From positions 134,832 through 198,831 of the forward strand of contig MNCI01020610.1 of the NCBI GenBank assembly GCA_015680685.1: a stretch of DNA of 64,000 bases, given 5' to 3'. Below are positions 44,861 through 57,640 of the stretch, piece by piece. Origin of the DNA: Gnetum montanum. Lineage: Eukaryota > Streptophyta > Gnetopsida > Gnetales > Gnetaceae. Each line of letters starts with the position of its first letter. Position 1 is the first letter of the stretch. The position numbers and the translations under genes are program-made. The notes beneath the pieces were generated by a model, which was given only the letters and a program-made list of their open reading frames with translations, searched no databases and was not told where the DNA came from.

Positions 44861-46211
44861 TTAACAGATGGTGCAGGAGTCCTGTTTTTCTTCGTTCCAG
44901 ACGTACCAGACCTCATTGGGAGCACGCGCAGGGTGGTACGTCGGCCACATTATATCGGGCCTGCTTGTGCAGGCGGTGCAGGGTGGGTAACAGGGGCCGG
45001 TGTAATTCATGCATGGACATGGCTGAACTTCTACCCTGACCACTTCGGGTTTCTTCTCCTCCTTCTTCTCCTCTTTCTTATCCTCTTCGGGTTTCTTCTC
45101 CTCCTTCTTCTCCTCTTTCTTTTCTTCCTTCTTTTCTTCCTTCTTCTCTTCTTTCTTCTCCTCCTTCTTCTCTTCTTTCTTCTCCTCCTTCTTCTCCTCT
45201 TTCTTCTCCTCCTTCTTCTCCTCCTTCTTCTCTTCCTTCTTCTCTTCTTTCTTTTCTTCCTTCTTCTCCTCCTTCGGCGGCGGCGGCGGCGGAGGCTTCG
45301 GTACCGGTCCTGCGTACAAGAGCTCTGCGCATCGGAACTTTTTCCTCAGTTGGTTTGCTACCTGGACTGGATCGGCATCGCCTATTACGCTCAATGTTCT
45401 TTGCGACATATCGATCGCCAGCCTATCGATCCCTGATATTCAGAAACCCTCAGCTATTTAGAACACTTGACATTGCAACGAGAATGAAAAAATTTACACA
45501 AAATTCAGCATCAGCATGTTGAAAACGAGGACCTAATTAAAGGATCTCCTAGTGTCGTCAGGGGTTTAATGATCAACGGAACAGATCCAGATACAGAGCA
45601 CCTAAACAAAACCGCCGCAAAGCTAAAAAGGTCGGGAACAGGCAACGCTTGCAAAAGGTCGAAATTATCCGGAAAATAAAATCCTCGAACGATTGAAATA
45701 CACTTCGAAGGTTCAAGATCTAGAAAAGGAAAGTCGGAAAAAAGTTGAGAATCAAGGCACAACATTTGGAATCTGCTTACGGTGTCAAAATTGACAAGCA
45801 AACACAGATCGCTTAAGTAAGAAGTGGAATTGAGCCATGAAAGGCGGCTCCAGACAATTTTAACTAATAATTAAGGAAATGAATTTCGTTTCTGCTTTAG
45901 ATCCGGAAAGGGAAGTTTATTTCACCGTGCAAAACAACAGGAAACGGCTTCAATAACAAAAAGGCTGAACTCTTACCGCCGATCTTGGTGACAGACTGCA
46001 AGGCTACCTTCTTGCACTTGTCGCAGTACATATCGAGCCTCATAATGGTTTGCTGAACACAAACAGAACGAAGTTCACTTCAAGTTCAGCGTGAAACAGA
46101 AAATCCGCTTGAAAAACAACACCTAGAATCAATTTAAGCATCTTTACGAACAAAACCTAGAATTCTACAAAACAAAGGTAGAAAACACAGAAGATTGCTC
46201 ACATTCGCCAT
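44861..46211 (-). CDS. HIPP-like heavy-metal-associated protein with long Glu/Lys repeat
   Basis: Exons inferred at 46203-46211, 45977-46052 and 44861-45432 (minus strand); all splice ends fit GT-AG; 218 residues. N-terminal HMA domain about residues 1-70: MANQTIMRLDMYCDKCKK carries the metal-binding CxxC, followed by VTKIGGIDRLAIDMSQRT and GDADPVQVANQLRKKF. A Pro run (PKPPPPPPPK) leads into roughly fifteen EEKK units, then PEEDKKEEKK. The C-terminal part is Cys-rich (PCPCMNYTGPCYPPCTACT). The last four residues, CTIC, fit a CaaX prenylation box, so a membrane-tethered metallochaperone of the HIPP family is likely. The one-Asn first exon (MAN) and the first intron position fit HMA-domain genes. 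Target metal unknown. Confidence 0.87.
45080..45280. repeat. Coding purine/pyrimidine repeat (EEKK codons)
   Basis: The plus strand is almost pure pyrimidine (CTTCTTCTCCTC-type 12-bp units), the minus strand pure purine. Such a mirror-like tract can expand and contract and can form triplex DNA. Confidence 0.85.
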
Positions 46212-47340
46212 CAGGAAGGCAGCAAAAAGGCAGAGGCAACGCTAGTTTGGAGGCTGAGGCGTTCGAGCTACCACAGCAGACGAGAAGGGGCAGCAGCAGC
46301 ACACACAAAGAAATGCAGAAGCGAGTAAGATGCGTAGGAAAGACGGAAATTCGAGAGCGAATATAATAGAGCACAGCAACGAAGACTGCCGATGTAAAAT
46401 GGCGCGGCCGTACAACAATGGAAAGGTAACAAACATAAGCATCTCACTCTATTTTGTTGCCTAAATCCGGGCCTTTCGGCTTTGCGTTAAAATCGTACAT
46501 GGAGTGTAGATGAACGACTACGATTGGCCCACACTTCGCCTGGTCCGAATTGTGAGTGTGAATAAATTGCGATCTTGAACGCAGCGGAACAGTGTCAGGC
46601 CCTGACAATTGCCACATATTTTGGCCAAATGATTGCTAACCTCTACACATTTTGATTCCAGTTTGAAAACAATACGTAAACAGATACAGAATAAGCTTAT
46701 TCTCAAACAAAATGATTATTTATTACCGTGCCCGATGTGCCAAGCAAAGTAACTCTGGCTTTACTTATCATCCGTTTCTTCCGCATTTTCCACTTGTCCG
46801 TTAATCAACGGCTGTACGTAAAATTATCGAACTTTTCTTCCGCATTTTCCGCTTGTCTGTGAATCCAAGGCTCTGAAAATCGATCTGGCGATTATTTTCG
46901 ATCAAATTTCGGTTAACGAAACTATGATTTATCCGTGATCGCCATAGAGTCCCGTGTTACTACCTCGTTGTCCTTTCTTCGTCCGATTTGGTCTCCCCCA
47001 GCTGGCGGGCACTTTTCACAGCGCCACGTGGAACAACTTTTTAGAGCTTATGTCCAATTTTACCGCCACAGGTAGGAACCGCCATAAACATAATAATTAT
47101 CGATCGCACAGTTAAGCTTGGCAATCGAACGGACACATGATTCGTTGCCGGTGGATTTATTTTGTATTTGCTCAAGCACCCAGTCGTTTGTCAGGGAAAT
47201 TTAAAAAAAAAAAAAATTGTTTGGTTTTTTTCTGGCTTTGTTGTTTTCTTATTTGGTAGGATTAGCTTTTGGAGTTACCGTGATGTTGTTTCTTTTAAGT
47301 TGTAGGAATTAGGTTTGACCCTTGAGTTAGTCATTTAAAA
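46212..47340. other. Upstream region of HIPP gene and spacer
   Basis: No second gene seen. On the minus strand GCTCTATTATATTCGC (about 46356-46371) is a possible TATA region 150 bases upstream of the start codon. CCACGTGG-like sequence at about 47024-47031 is a candidate G-box, far from the gene. Confidence 0.35.
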
Positions 47341-47354
47341 GGGTGTTCGATTCA

Positions 47355-47730
47355 AATAATAAATAATAAATAATAATATTTGAAAAATTCTCAAATTAAT
47401 GAAGAGAGTTCTAAGAAGCTCAATTTTTGGAATGCTTTTTCAGATTAGTATGAAAAAACTTTTTCTTTTAGGGTAGGAAAAGGACTAGGCCTCATGGCTG
47501 CACAAAAACTCTCTAATGAGTTTTCACTTCTTGGTAAAGGCTTGGATGTAGTCACTCAAGAGAGGAGGGTGGTTGGACCAAGAAAGTAAATAAATAATAA
47601 TACTCAAAAAAATTCTTAGATCAATGAAGGGAGAGTTTAAAGAAAAAGCCGAACTATTTTTGGAATGCCTTTTTAGGTTTTCATGTATGCCTTCACAAGT
47701 TTCACTTCTTGCTAAGGGTTTACTGTAGAG
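47355..47730 (+). repeat. Diverged tandem duplication
   Basis: Two units of about 225 bases: 47355-47550 and 47585-47730 share AATAAATAATAATA, TCAATGAAG or TTAATGAAG, TTTTTGGAATGC, TTTCACTTCTTG and (G/C)(G/T)TAA(A/G)GG. Both begin with an (AATA)n tract. Confidence 0.6.
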
Positions 47731-50700
47731 AACTGTCCGAAGACAAAGAACACGACAGCCAAAAATAATGAGCAAATAACAATAAAAGGTGAAAGCTTCA
47801 AAATGAAAAAGATAAAAAAAATTTATACGGAAGAAAATAAATTTTAAAAAATTAGAATTTCACTCCTTCTACAAACCCCTGAAACCTACCTTTAAATAAT
47901 GATCCATTTTTATTTTCTTATTTTTTTATAATAATAATAATGAATATACTTGACAATGGACGACATATGTTTGTCCTATGTGCACACGACGGCGGTTTTG
48001 GATGGATGCTTTTCTTGTTCTTCGTCTATTACTTGCTCCAGTTGCTGATGTGTGGTGTCGGTTCAATTTCCTTTCCACGTGGTCAGTCTGCGTTTCCGTT
48101 TTCCAGTGTCCTCCAACAACTTATGTCTGCGTCATCGTCAATGAAAAACATGAACAACCCGGCTTCACCTCTCGCACCGGTGCTATGAATAAAACACGTA
48201 CACGGGCTCCAATTTTGACATGGATGGTGCAAACCATTTGGACGCCAACGACAAAAGAAACCGCAAAAATATGATTAATGTACAGGGTGTACCTCAAACC
48301 TTGTAGGGATAGGATAGGATACTTTATAATGATGGTTGGTTTGAATGTCTTACCGTTTGCTTAAAGAGATAATGAACTATTCGCTTTAGCTACCTGCAAT
48401 TCGTAAATTCATGAATTATTTTAATGTTAAGCACGTGAGTTTACTCTTGGCAGATTACTTCAAAGATTCTTCAACTTCGCAAGTCATTTTTTTAATTTTT
48501 ATCTTACCTTTGTCCTAGTAAAATAGGGTTGGTTACTCTATCTTACAAACTGAATTTTGAATTTATGAAAATATTATTATTATGAAAGGTAGAAAATAAA
48601 CAAGGATTTAACACATATAGAATACTTGATAACATAGTCATTTTCGCAATGTATTTTATCTCATCTCTACAAGTTACAATAATAAGATGTTAATTACTCT
48701 TTATTTGGATACTCTAACTTATAGGTTTGATTCCAATAGGCGATCCTATCTTATAAATTCTATTAAAGCTTTATGTTGGTTCTATGCCCTCAAGTTGGCC
48801 CTCACTAATATACTTAATAAAAGTAGTGAATAGGAAAACTATGATGTACCTTGTACCATTCATAACTTGCATTTGGCTTTTCTACAAGAAGTTTTGAATC
48901 ATACTAGTTTCATTATCAATTTCAACATGTTTAATTTGGCTGAACAATGCTAAGTTGGTTAAAGCATCTAGCTTGTGGTTTGCAAGTCATAAGTTGAACT
49001 CAAATGGTATACTAATTTAACACACATAATATTTTGCTTATATTCTATAAAAGTATCATATCAGTTAGTTTTAGTTTTAGTTTTAGTATGTCTCATTTAA
49101 TGTTTTTAAACAAGCAATTATGAACTAGTATTATGGGAAAATTTATTTAAAAGTCACATTTAAAAAATAAATTTAATATAATATACATGTATTACATAAT
49201 GATAAGTTCTTTTCAAAATTCATTTAAAACTTAAATGTAACAGTGAACCACGAGATTTTCTGGGTATCTTTAAACTAAAATGATTAGTTGGGGTTAACAC
49301 ATTTTTATTAGGTCTTCAAAACTCATAACAACAGAGCAAAATCATTCAAAAATTCTTTCTTTGTGTTATACACCATTTAAACAAGTAATAAAGCAATTTC
49401 ATTTCCATTTCCATTAATCTGAAAAGTAATCTTCTGTCCTTGAAAAGTTAAAGCCACGATTATTTTAATACAATTAAAAATTTAAGCCTCCAAAACCTGT
49501 ATGAAAAATACTACATAATACTACATATTCAAAGTCTGCTGTAAAGTCATCCTTGGTCAGCCACCGTAATATCTGACCACTCTGAAAAACATGCTACCGA
49601 AACAAGGAACAGAGCTGCTCCTATCTTCGCGTGGTTTTACTCGGACCACTGATTCCATGACAGAGAGAGGAAGATCAAGAAAGGCACTACTGAAACGACC
49701 GACATCAACACGAAGCAGAAGACAGCCATGGAGACGCATGAGCACGAGGAAGCCAAAGCGTTGACTACTTGCCTTACCTTGGTAATTATTCAATGCTCAA
49801 CAATGGTTTCAGTCATTTCACAGTCTCACCCAACCCAGATGTGCAGACGTTCGACAGACCTATAAAATCAGAATCCATGGGCAACAGACAATTGTAATCT
49901 TCTCCGTGATGTATTCAAAATTTATACCATGTATGTTTCTCATTTCCAATAAATCTAGAGAGTCTACTGACGCAATAAAAAATTTCGGTTTCAAAAAGAG
50001 ATTTTAGTGTTTGTGGTAAAGAAAGCAGCCTTCATGTGCATGGAGTCTTCGTATTCGTATGTCATTTTGACCCTGATTCATAGAATTTTATACATGGCAA
50101 CCTAAAGTGCTTATTTTTCGAGTTACGTAAGTTAGAATCTCACGGGAATGTTAGAATTTGCCTTTCCTGTAGTAGAATGAATGTAAACCAGGTCACAGAT
50201 TCTATTGCAGTGAGCCTCGCTGAGTTATGAAAATTTATTCCTTAAAAGTAATTTTACCACTGCTTGCTAGATCAGCCGGCGCTTTAATTTCTGAAAAGAA
50301 TCGAGGTTTCTATTATTTTGAACTTTCCAGCACAGGCTACGGCTTACCTCATTGGCTTCTTTTGTTCTCCATTGGTCCTAAAATCCTTCCATCCTAGCTG
50401 CATTATGAAGCACTGTTTTTTTAACAAGACATGAATGTTTTGGTTTACTCCTTATAGTTTTCATTTTTTGTTTCCTTTAATCTTCCTTTTCATTGGAGCA
50501 GCGATGTTTTTGTCGCCTGTTAAGGACCACCGTCTGTTGTGTGCAACCTGCCTAGTGACCATGCAAACACCTCCTTATAGTGAATGTGATTTATTATTAC
50601 TTTTAGTACAAGAAGCATTGTATTAATTAATTTCATATATATATATATATATAGCTTTTATATTTTATGGCAAATTAAATTCTTTAATGCAGTTATTAAA

Positions 50701-50990
50701 AATTTCACTATAATTATTTTCTTAGTAAATGTAATTATTTAGTAAATAGAATATCTCTTGCAAGAAGAAAAATCTTAAGCATATTCACCAACTACTCAAA
50801 AAAATGTTTTAACATTGTTGTAGTTTAATGTAGAAAACAAAAAATAATTTTATTTGCATTACATTAAATCTTATAAACTAGAAGTAGAAACTCGCTCTCT
50901 CTCAGCTATTATTCCAATTAAGTATTAGAGTGCAACCTTCACTTAATTTCGCTCTTAGAATTCAAAGTGGAAGATGAATTCCACTCCCTT
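47731..50990. other. AT-rich spacer
   Basis: No gene supported. The short open frames at 47940-48274 and 49557-49793 have no recognisable domain. About 48950-49020 is a weak SINE-like head. An (AT)n tract lies at 50634-50654. Confidence 0.5.
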
Positions 50991-51059
50991 AAGAAGATCA
51001 TAGGTTGTGTAGGTTACAAGAGTCCTTGAATATGAGTTTTAACATAAATAAGTTGCATA

Positions 51060-51365
51060 TCTTTCTTTTCTATGATGTAACTACCCATTTGAGACAATGT
51101 CATAATGTTTTAGCAAAAAACTTGTATGATGTGTTTTTATTCCTACCATTAGTGCTTGTTCAAATGGTAGTCTTTTTATTTTTTATGAAAATGTAATTTT
51201 GTCATAATGTTGTAGCAAAAAACATGTATGATGTGTTTTTATTCTTGCCATTAGTGCTTGGTCAATTGGTAGTCTTTTTATTTTATATGAAAATGTAATA
51301 TCTGTCCAATAGATCATATGGATCTTTAGATGTAATAAAGCTTCAATTTCAATTTCAATTATCAT
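51060..51365 (+). repeat. Dispersed repeat with internal tandem duplication
   Basis: A 102-bp unit starting GTCATAATGTTTTAGC at 51099 is repeated from 51201. Ends in AATAAAGCTTCAATTTCAATTTCAATT, a short-period tail as in non-LTR elements. Homologous to cyclophilin intron 4 (30855-31045) and, for the tail, 25800-25875. Confidence 0.6.
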
Positions 51366-51970
51366 TTTCAATGATAAGCTCTTGATCATCGTAGGATATA
51401 TACACCATTCCTTATTATATGAGTTTTATACTTAGTGGTATTGTTTTTGCTCTTCACAGTGTGTCAACTGAAGTAGAGAGTGTGCCAAGTGAAGTAGAGA
51501 GTGTGCCAAGTGAAGTAGAAATTTTGGTACAATTACTAATATATCTATTTGTCAAGGCTTTGTGGATTAAGGTGTCAAAATGGATCATCATACAAAGGCT
51601 CAAAGCTCATTCCTCAAGGCAATGTCCTAGAAGGATTGGTGGATTAGTGAAAACCTAACCTCTTTTTAGTGGTTGCACAGGAGTCGGAACCAAGTCTTAT
51701 AGCTTGAGATTCCAAGTAGTGGTTTGTTGTGCTTAATTACAAGTTTTTAAACTCAATTATTACTATGTAGCCTCTTTTTTGGCTTTATTAAAATGTCATG
51801 TTCTCATAAAAATAAAATATATGAATTGAAGCTCAAACTATTTGTTTGAAAGTTTAATTTATACAAAAACACATGAATATAACATACAAGATACATTTGT
51901 AGCAATAAAACCTAAGTACAATAAACGTTTCCAATATTCATGTAATTTTTAAATACTTCTTTTATATTGG
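51366..51970. other. Spacer before element F
   Basis: No gene supported. About 51470-51520 holds a short tandem repeat, three copies of AAGTAGAGAGTGTGCC(A)AGTG-like units. Confidence 0.55.
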
Positions 51971-52806
51971 TGATGAATCATGTTTTGTTAGGCCCCAATA
52001 TCGGGTATGCGATATCGCAGCCTAGATAACGATATCAAATACACGATATTGTGATTCCTGTGTAAGCCTATAAATACACATTTAGGCGCACAGAAAAAGA
52101 AAAAAGTAAGTGTAGGGTCTTTTTTGTCAGTTTTCAATTCATTTCAATTCTTTCCCTAGTGCATGCCCACAATGTGATGATTGTAATTGTACGGAACCTT
52201 TATTCGAGTGTGATGTACTTGGACACACACATCATCAGCAATAAAGATCGAAATTACTTCATCATCACAACATTCACTTAGTTTTTAATTGTTTAATTAT
52301 TATTGTTATTTATTGTTTTCTTAGTTAATATTTCTTATCATCATTTACCATTCATGTTGTTAAATGTGGAATGAGTACAACTTAATCATGAACATTGAAG
52401 TGTAATTACTTGGTAACCCAGTAGCGTATTTAGGAGTGCTCAAGTAATGTGTGCTTGGTAATCCCAGAAGTAGTACATGAGGTCCAAGATTCGTACAGAT
52501 GATTAAGGACAGACACTCATCGCACTTAGGCTAGCTTAGACTTCATTTCCTATTGCTTATTAGTTAATCAAGATTATTTTCCATTGTCTCTAGGAGTAGC
52601 ACTAGTTTAGGATTACATCATTTGCCTCACTCTGGACTAAACCATATGTGGTCAAGTAAATACTAGTTCAGATGGGAAGACAATGACCTACGATCAATGT
52701 GTAACTATCTAGATACCACAACTAGTCCGTCTACAAAGTTCGATTGGATCGTGTGTGAACACTCGTATTCGTATGGTTGAGTGTAGGGGTACCTCACCAC
52801 TCATCA
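51971..52806 (+). repeat. 5' LTR of element F
   Basis: TGATGAATCATG...CACTCATCA, 836 bp. U3 GATATC cluster at 51993-52060, TATAAATA at about 52068-52075, AATAAAG at 52241-52247. Confidence 0.82.
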
Positions 52807-52807
52807 T

Positions 52808-52825
52808 TGGCACTGTTGCTGAAGA
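52808..52825 (+). other. Primer-binding site of element F (diverged)
   Basis: TGGCACTGTTGCTGAAGA one base after the LTR; the first 12 bases keep the tRNA-Asp pattern, the rest is decayed. Confidence 0.65.
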
Positions 52826-52939
52826 TGGTGCTAGTTATTTAGATTAGTTACATCATCCAAGATCACTGTAACGAAGCCTTGACAATATACCTTTTAGAAA
52901 GAAAGTACTTGCAAATAAGTCACACACAAATTCACAAAA

Positions 52940-52986
52940 ATGTCTCTCTCACAAGACTATGATAATGTAACAACCAGTAAGGTAAT
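52940..52986 (+). pseudogene. Gag start of element F
   Basis: ATG at 52940 in the same place as the gag starts of B, C and D; MSLSQDYDNVTTSKV, then interrupted by E. Confidence 0.5.
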
Positions 52987-53198
52987 TGATGAGTGGCGAG
53001 CTACCCCTACACTCAACCATACTAAACGAGGGTAGCACGCGCGATCCAATCGAACTCCACAGACTAAGTGCCTACACGCCCCATGGAACACTTGGTGTTA
53101 ATCATTCATTGTCTTCCCAGACTTACTTGTAGTTGTCACAGTTTATGGTTAAGTAAGTCTGAGGTATATGATTTTTATGGTCTTGTCTGTTTTATCTT
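52987..53198 (-). repeat. Solo LTR E, first part
   Basis: Starts TGATGAGTGGCGAG, i.e. the minus-orientation LTR type of B. No primer site or polypurine tract adjoins it. Interrupted at 53198 by element D; continues at 60622. The flanking five bases GTAAT (left) and ACAAT (right) agree at only three positions. Confidence 0.72.
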
Positions 53199-54224
53199 TC
53201 AAGAGACGCGATATGCACAAGCCGCGATATCGCGTAAAAGATATTGCGTCGTCCCCTGCGATGTCGCGTACGCGATATCACGGTCCGCCGCCAAATCTAT
53301 AAATAAGAGGCGGCACTCCCCTTATTCCTCATCCTGGTCTAGAAGTAGCGAAGCTCTGGCAGTTTGATCACTTCAGAGATAGATTAATTTCCCATGTGCT
53401 CGCAATAGGAGTCCTAGAGTGAACGGATCTTTATTCGAGCAACATTGTACCTGAACACAAAGTTGTGTACGGCAATAAAGACGAACTTGATTAGATAAAC
53501 CTTGCAGTGCATGGAATAGGATTTTATTTTAATTGGTATTTATTGCTTTCCTAGAATGCGGTACGAGTACGACTTGATTACGAGCATCTAAGGATGTGTA
53601 TGGTTAGTCAAGGAATCGGCTACTCGTTGCATGCAGTATGAGTACGACTTGATTACGAGCATCTAGTGTGACTACTTGGTAACGTAGTGGCGTATTCCAG
53701 GATCTACACTTGGTAATCCCAGTGGTAGTCGAACACCTCGATGTGTACGGTTAGTCAAGGAATCGGCCGCTCCTCACACTTAGGCTAGATAGGTTCTCTC
53801 AACCCTTTTCTCCTAGTTAAGTGCCTCAGTACGACCACTTTGAGCACGTGCGTTACGTGTGGTGATCCCAGTAACGATTAGCGTTTGGTAGCCACAGTTG
53901 CATCGGTTCAGGGTGTGTACGGTAAGTGGGAATGGATACTGACGCTAGTTAATTTAGACTTAGTTATTAGTTAGAGTTAGTTAGTCTTCTCAACCCTTCA
54001 CCTCATAGCATAGGAGAAAAACATAAAAAGATATAAAAATCGTATACCTCGGACTTACTTAACCATACACCATGACAACTACAAGTAAGTCTAGGAAGAC
54101 AACAAACGATTAACCTTAAGTGTTTCATGAAGCGCATAGGCATTTAGTCTGTGGAGTTTGACCAGATCGCACGTGCTACGCTCATTTCGTATGGTTGAGT
54201 GTAGGGGTACCTTGCCACTCATCA
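53199..54224 (+). repeat. 5' LTR of element D
   Basis: Starts TCAAGAGACGCG (expected TGATGAGACGCG) and ends CCACTCATCA. GATATC cluster 53205-53280; TATAAATA 53298-53305; AATAAAG at about 53474. Confidence 0.9.
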
Positions 54225-54225
54225 T

Positions 54226-54243
54226 TGGCGCCATTGCCAGGGA
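54226..54243 (+). other. Primer-binding site of element D
   Basis: TGGCGCCATTGCCAGGGA, 16 of 18 bases matching the complement of the plant tRNA-Asp 3' end. Confidence 0.87.
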
Positions 54244-54365
54244 CTAAGTGTTTGTGCACTAAATAGAACATAAGGGATATCACTCACATCGTTGTGAGCC
54301 TTAACGAACCTTCGGGTTAATCAAAAGAGAAAATTTTATAACGGTAAATTAGCACACCGATAAAA

Positions 54366-56866
54366 ATGCCTTCTTCTCATAAGAGCAACTCACCACCTAA
54401 GGACCATACATGAGATAGTCAACAACATAAAAAACATAACCAAAATCAGCCAAGTCCTAAACAATACAAGATATTTTATACTCATCTCGATGAGTATATT
54501 CTAGATTTTACTTTTATTCTCCATCAAGACGAACAGTTGCGGTGGAGAGATTTGCAAGGTAACATTGTGTTACCCCCAGATCGATCAGTCTCTCGCATGC
54601 TTTTCCGTGCCTTGGCGTAGATTGGCATGCAAGAACTATTTGCTGAATACATTGTTGAAGATTTTGACATGAGGGATTATTATCCCACAGATGCCCAATG
54701 TATGAGGGACTTAAGGCAAGAGAGTCAACATGCACTATTGAAGGTCAAGGTCCTGCACCTCCTTAGCAAAATAGGAGATGAGAAACCCCTTATCACGGGT
54801 TCTCTAACAAATGATGTTCCCCCTCTTAACGATGGTGAGGAGGTTGGGTATCAGAATCTACAATCAACGATACATAACCATGGTTCTGATGCCCGTGAAC
54901 ATCAACTGTTCACAGAGGGAACAACCACTTATGCTAAGGACGGGCACTCAGATTGTCACCATGATCGGGGTTGTAGCAGCCAAAAAGAAGGCAAGAAACA
55001 TCGTCATGGCGATGGTTTACCTTCTTCTTCTCCTTCATCTCATCACTCACCCTCTCCTTCCACATCTGGGTGCAGCCATCATGAACATAAAGGTGAGGAT
55101 AAAGGTAAGAAGGATGAAAGACCTCGATGGAAAAGTCGAGAGAGAAGACAAGGGAAAGGACATAGGGAGAGTAGGGAACAATGTAGACATCACAGGCGTC
55201 ATGAAAGAGATGATCATGACAAACCCCTACTCGTAACCCGAAGTATGTTTGACATAACGAAGGTAGTTAGGATTCCCACAAGGCATTTAAAGGATAGTCG
55301 GATCAAGCATTTAGACATGAATAACATCCCACGATTTGAAGGGGGATACAGTGCTGATCCGCAAAATCATTTACAGGCATTCCACGATGCCTGTGCCTTG
55401 CAGAATATAGAAAATGAGTGGAAAAAACTTAAGTTGTTCCCAAGGGCACTCACCAAGGAAGCAGAGAGCTGGTACCGGTCCCTAAAATCGGAAACCATCA
55501 GGAGGTGGAGTACGATGTTAGAACTGTTCAACAAAAAGTATCAAACGTACTCCAGATTGTCCAATTTGCGTAAGTAGATCCAAGGTTGGAAACAAGGTAC
55601 ATATGAACCCTTGGATGCTGCCATGGCCTGCTACTACACATTATTACATCGTTGCCCAGGCCATGGGTATGCTCAGCGAGATCAACTTCGCCACATTGTG
55701 GATGGGCTAAGGCATGAAACTAGAAGAACCCTTGGGACTTACGCCCAAGGGAGACTCTCACAACTTAGAGCCCATGAAGTACATAGCTTGTTGGAGCAAG
55801 TAGCAAAAGAAGAAGGTGAGCTATGAAAAAGGGAAAGTGCGGAAGAGTACAACCGTGATCCCTCCCTTCGAAAGAAGGGAGTGAAATTTTGTGATGAAGA
55901 GGATGAGTCGCCAATCAAAGAGTTGGTGAACAGAAAGACTTTGCCGCTTCAAAAGCTCACAATAGAAATAGCGGCTAAGGTAAATGACGTATGGAGTTCC
56001 TTAGACTCTAAAATTGAAACTGTCTTAAAAATTGTAGAAAATTCTAAGGTAGAACAAAGTAGTGACAAAGGTAAGAAAAAGTGGAGAGATTTAAGCCCTG
56101 CACATAACAAGGGTAAGGGGAAAATCACTAACTCCGATGTGCCTGTGGACTCTGACACAAACGATGACGGTGGATGTAAGATTTGCCATTATGACCATCC
56201 TAAGGGATGTTGCCCCATCATCTCACATCTACAAGAGTCTGGGGTGTATGTGCTAAATCCAAGACTCAACCAACAGCAAACACCCCAAAGGTTACCTTAT
56301 CCACAAGGTAACCCAAGGCAGTTCCACCAACCACTAACGTATTATCCAAGTGGAACTCCACCATAGCCCATCGGACAGCATCAGCAGTGGCAATACCCAC
56401 AGTCATGGGGGATGCCATCGCCAAAACATCAATACCCTTACCGGCAGCCTGACCCTTATGGATATTATGTGCAGCAGCTGATTTCTCCAAGTGACTCTAT
56501 GAGTCACACAACCCCCAACCGTCACTACCAAGTTCGGGAGTACTTCAGAAGGACTCCTTCTCCTCCGAGAGACACTCCATACCCACACCATCCTCCTAAT
56601 CCATTTGCACCTCTTCCACCACAAGTAGTTCCCATAACACCTCCTGCTCCAACAATGCAAAGGGAACTTCCTCCTCAACCGCAGCAACGTCACGCTGCAA
56701 GAGCTGTAAAGATTCAACCTGCTACTAGTTTTGACAACTGTAAAAGAGAAGATCTTACTTCAGAACCAAAAGCCCAGACAAACTCTTGCAACAACAAGTG
56801 GTTGGGCCCATGTACACTCCTCCACCATCTAACACTTCGAAGCACCCTTCCGTCCAAAATTAGAGC
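54366..56866 (+). pseudogene. Gag of element D (few stops)
   Basis: ATG at 54366 (MPSSHKSNSPPK); early stops at about 54411 and 54620. N-terminal block DEYILDFTFILHQDEQLRWR; the longest open part 54627-55577 holds the His/Arg/Ser linker and Gag core (NIPRFEGGY, HLQAFHDACALQNIE, ALTKEAESWYRSL, MLELFNKKYQTYS); a stop at about 55576 (TAG for CAG in RK-Q-IQ), then EPLDAAMACYYTLLHRCPGH and HETRRTLGTYAQGR. A TGA at about 55824 replaces Arg. The motif CKICHYDHPKGCCPIISHLQ and a Pro/Tyr/Gln-rich stretch follow. The best preserved Gag in the window. Confidence 0.88.
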
Positions 56867-56881
56867 TTAACGCATACGGTT

Positions 56882-57640
56882 ATGTTAACGCATACCGTAA
56901 CTAATTGGATTAAGGTGGGCCACCTTCCCAGGAAACTAACTAACCCTGGGAGTCCCTTAATCTATTTACAGATCGCCAGAAATGAACCACATAGGGCTCT
57001 TCTTGACTCAGGTTCCAGAGTTAACTTAATTTCACGAGAGATGTATCACGCCTGGAACCTACTGCAACTTAAGAAGAGCAACATTCAACTAGAGCTGGCA
57101 GACCAATCCATCACCATTCCCTTGGGATTGGTGGAGGACATCATTACCACTGTGTGTGGTTGATCTTACCCAGCTGATTTTCTGGTGATTGAAGTGAACA
57201 ACAACAAAGGGGACTTCCCAATTATAATGAGAATGGCATGGCTAAGTACAGTAGATGCATGCCTTGGGATCCGCGATCTTTCCTTTGAAATCTCTAAGAT
57301 AAAAATTTGTGGAAAGATCGAGAAGAGGAAAGTTCCATGCATCACATACAGTGATTCATCGAGTGATGACATGGAGGAAATACGTCCATGTAACAGGTGT
57401 GCTCTTGAGACTTTGAAACAAAGATGCCTATATGTAGCAACCACACAACCAGTAGTAGACACCCCGTGGTTGACAACTACTAGAAGGAGCAGAAAAATAT
57501 GCATGGAACGAATTGAGGAAACCCATGCCAACAACGAAGGCATAGACACATTAGAATATGAGCGTCGCCAACTTCCATCCCTTAATCTGAGATCATCAAT
57601 TGAGAGAAGTTGGGCACTTCTAAGAAATTCAAACAGACGT
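56882..57640 (+). pseudogene. Protease of element D, cut at the pol deletion
   Basis: LTHTVTNWIKVGHLPRKL, then HRALLDSGSRVNLISREMY with the catalytic D-S-G intact, and KGDFPIIMRMAWLSTVDACLG, where IMRMAWL replaces the usual I(L/M)GRAWL. One stop (TGA at 57162, Trp in relatives). The linker continues to EYERRQLPSLNL and then breaks off at the deletion. Confidence 0.83.

Noticed and set aside
44933-45436. Plus-strand poly-Leu open frame
   Set aside because: It is the antisense of the EEKK repeat of the HIPP gene; the minus strand has the HMA domain, splice sites and CaaX end.
47940-48274. Two overlapping open frames that might be a small membrane protein
   Set aside because: No domain, no homologous pattern, overlapping frames with similar composition; no support beyond length.
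49557-49793. Minus-strand 78-codon open frame in a less AT-rich patch
   Set aside because: No recognisable motif and no splice partners; insufficient evidence for a gene.
52987-53300. Apparent long inverted repeat around 53200, as in a DNA transposon terminus
   Set aside because: Explained by element D inserted in opposite orientation within a related LTR, with target duplication.
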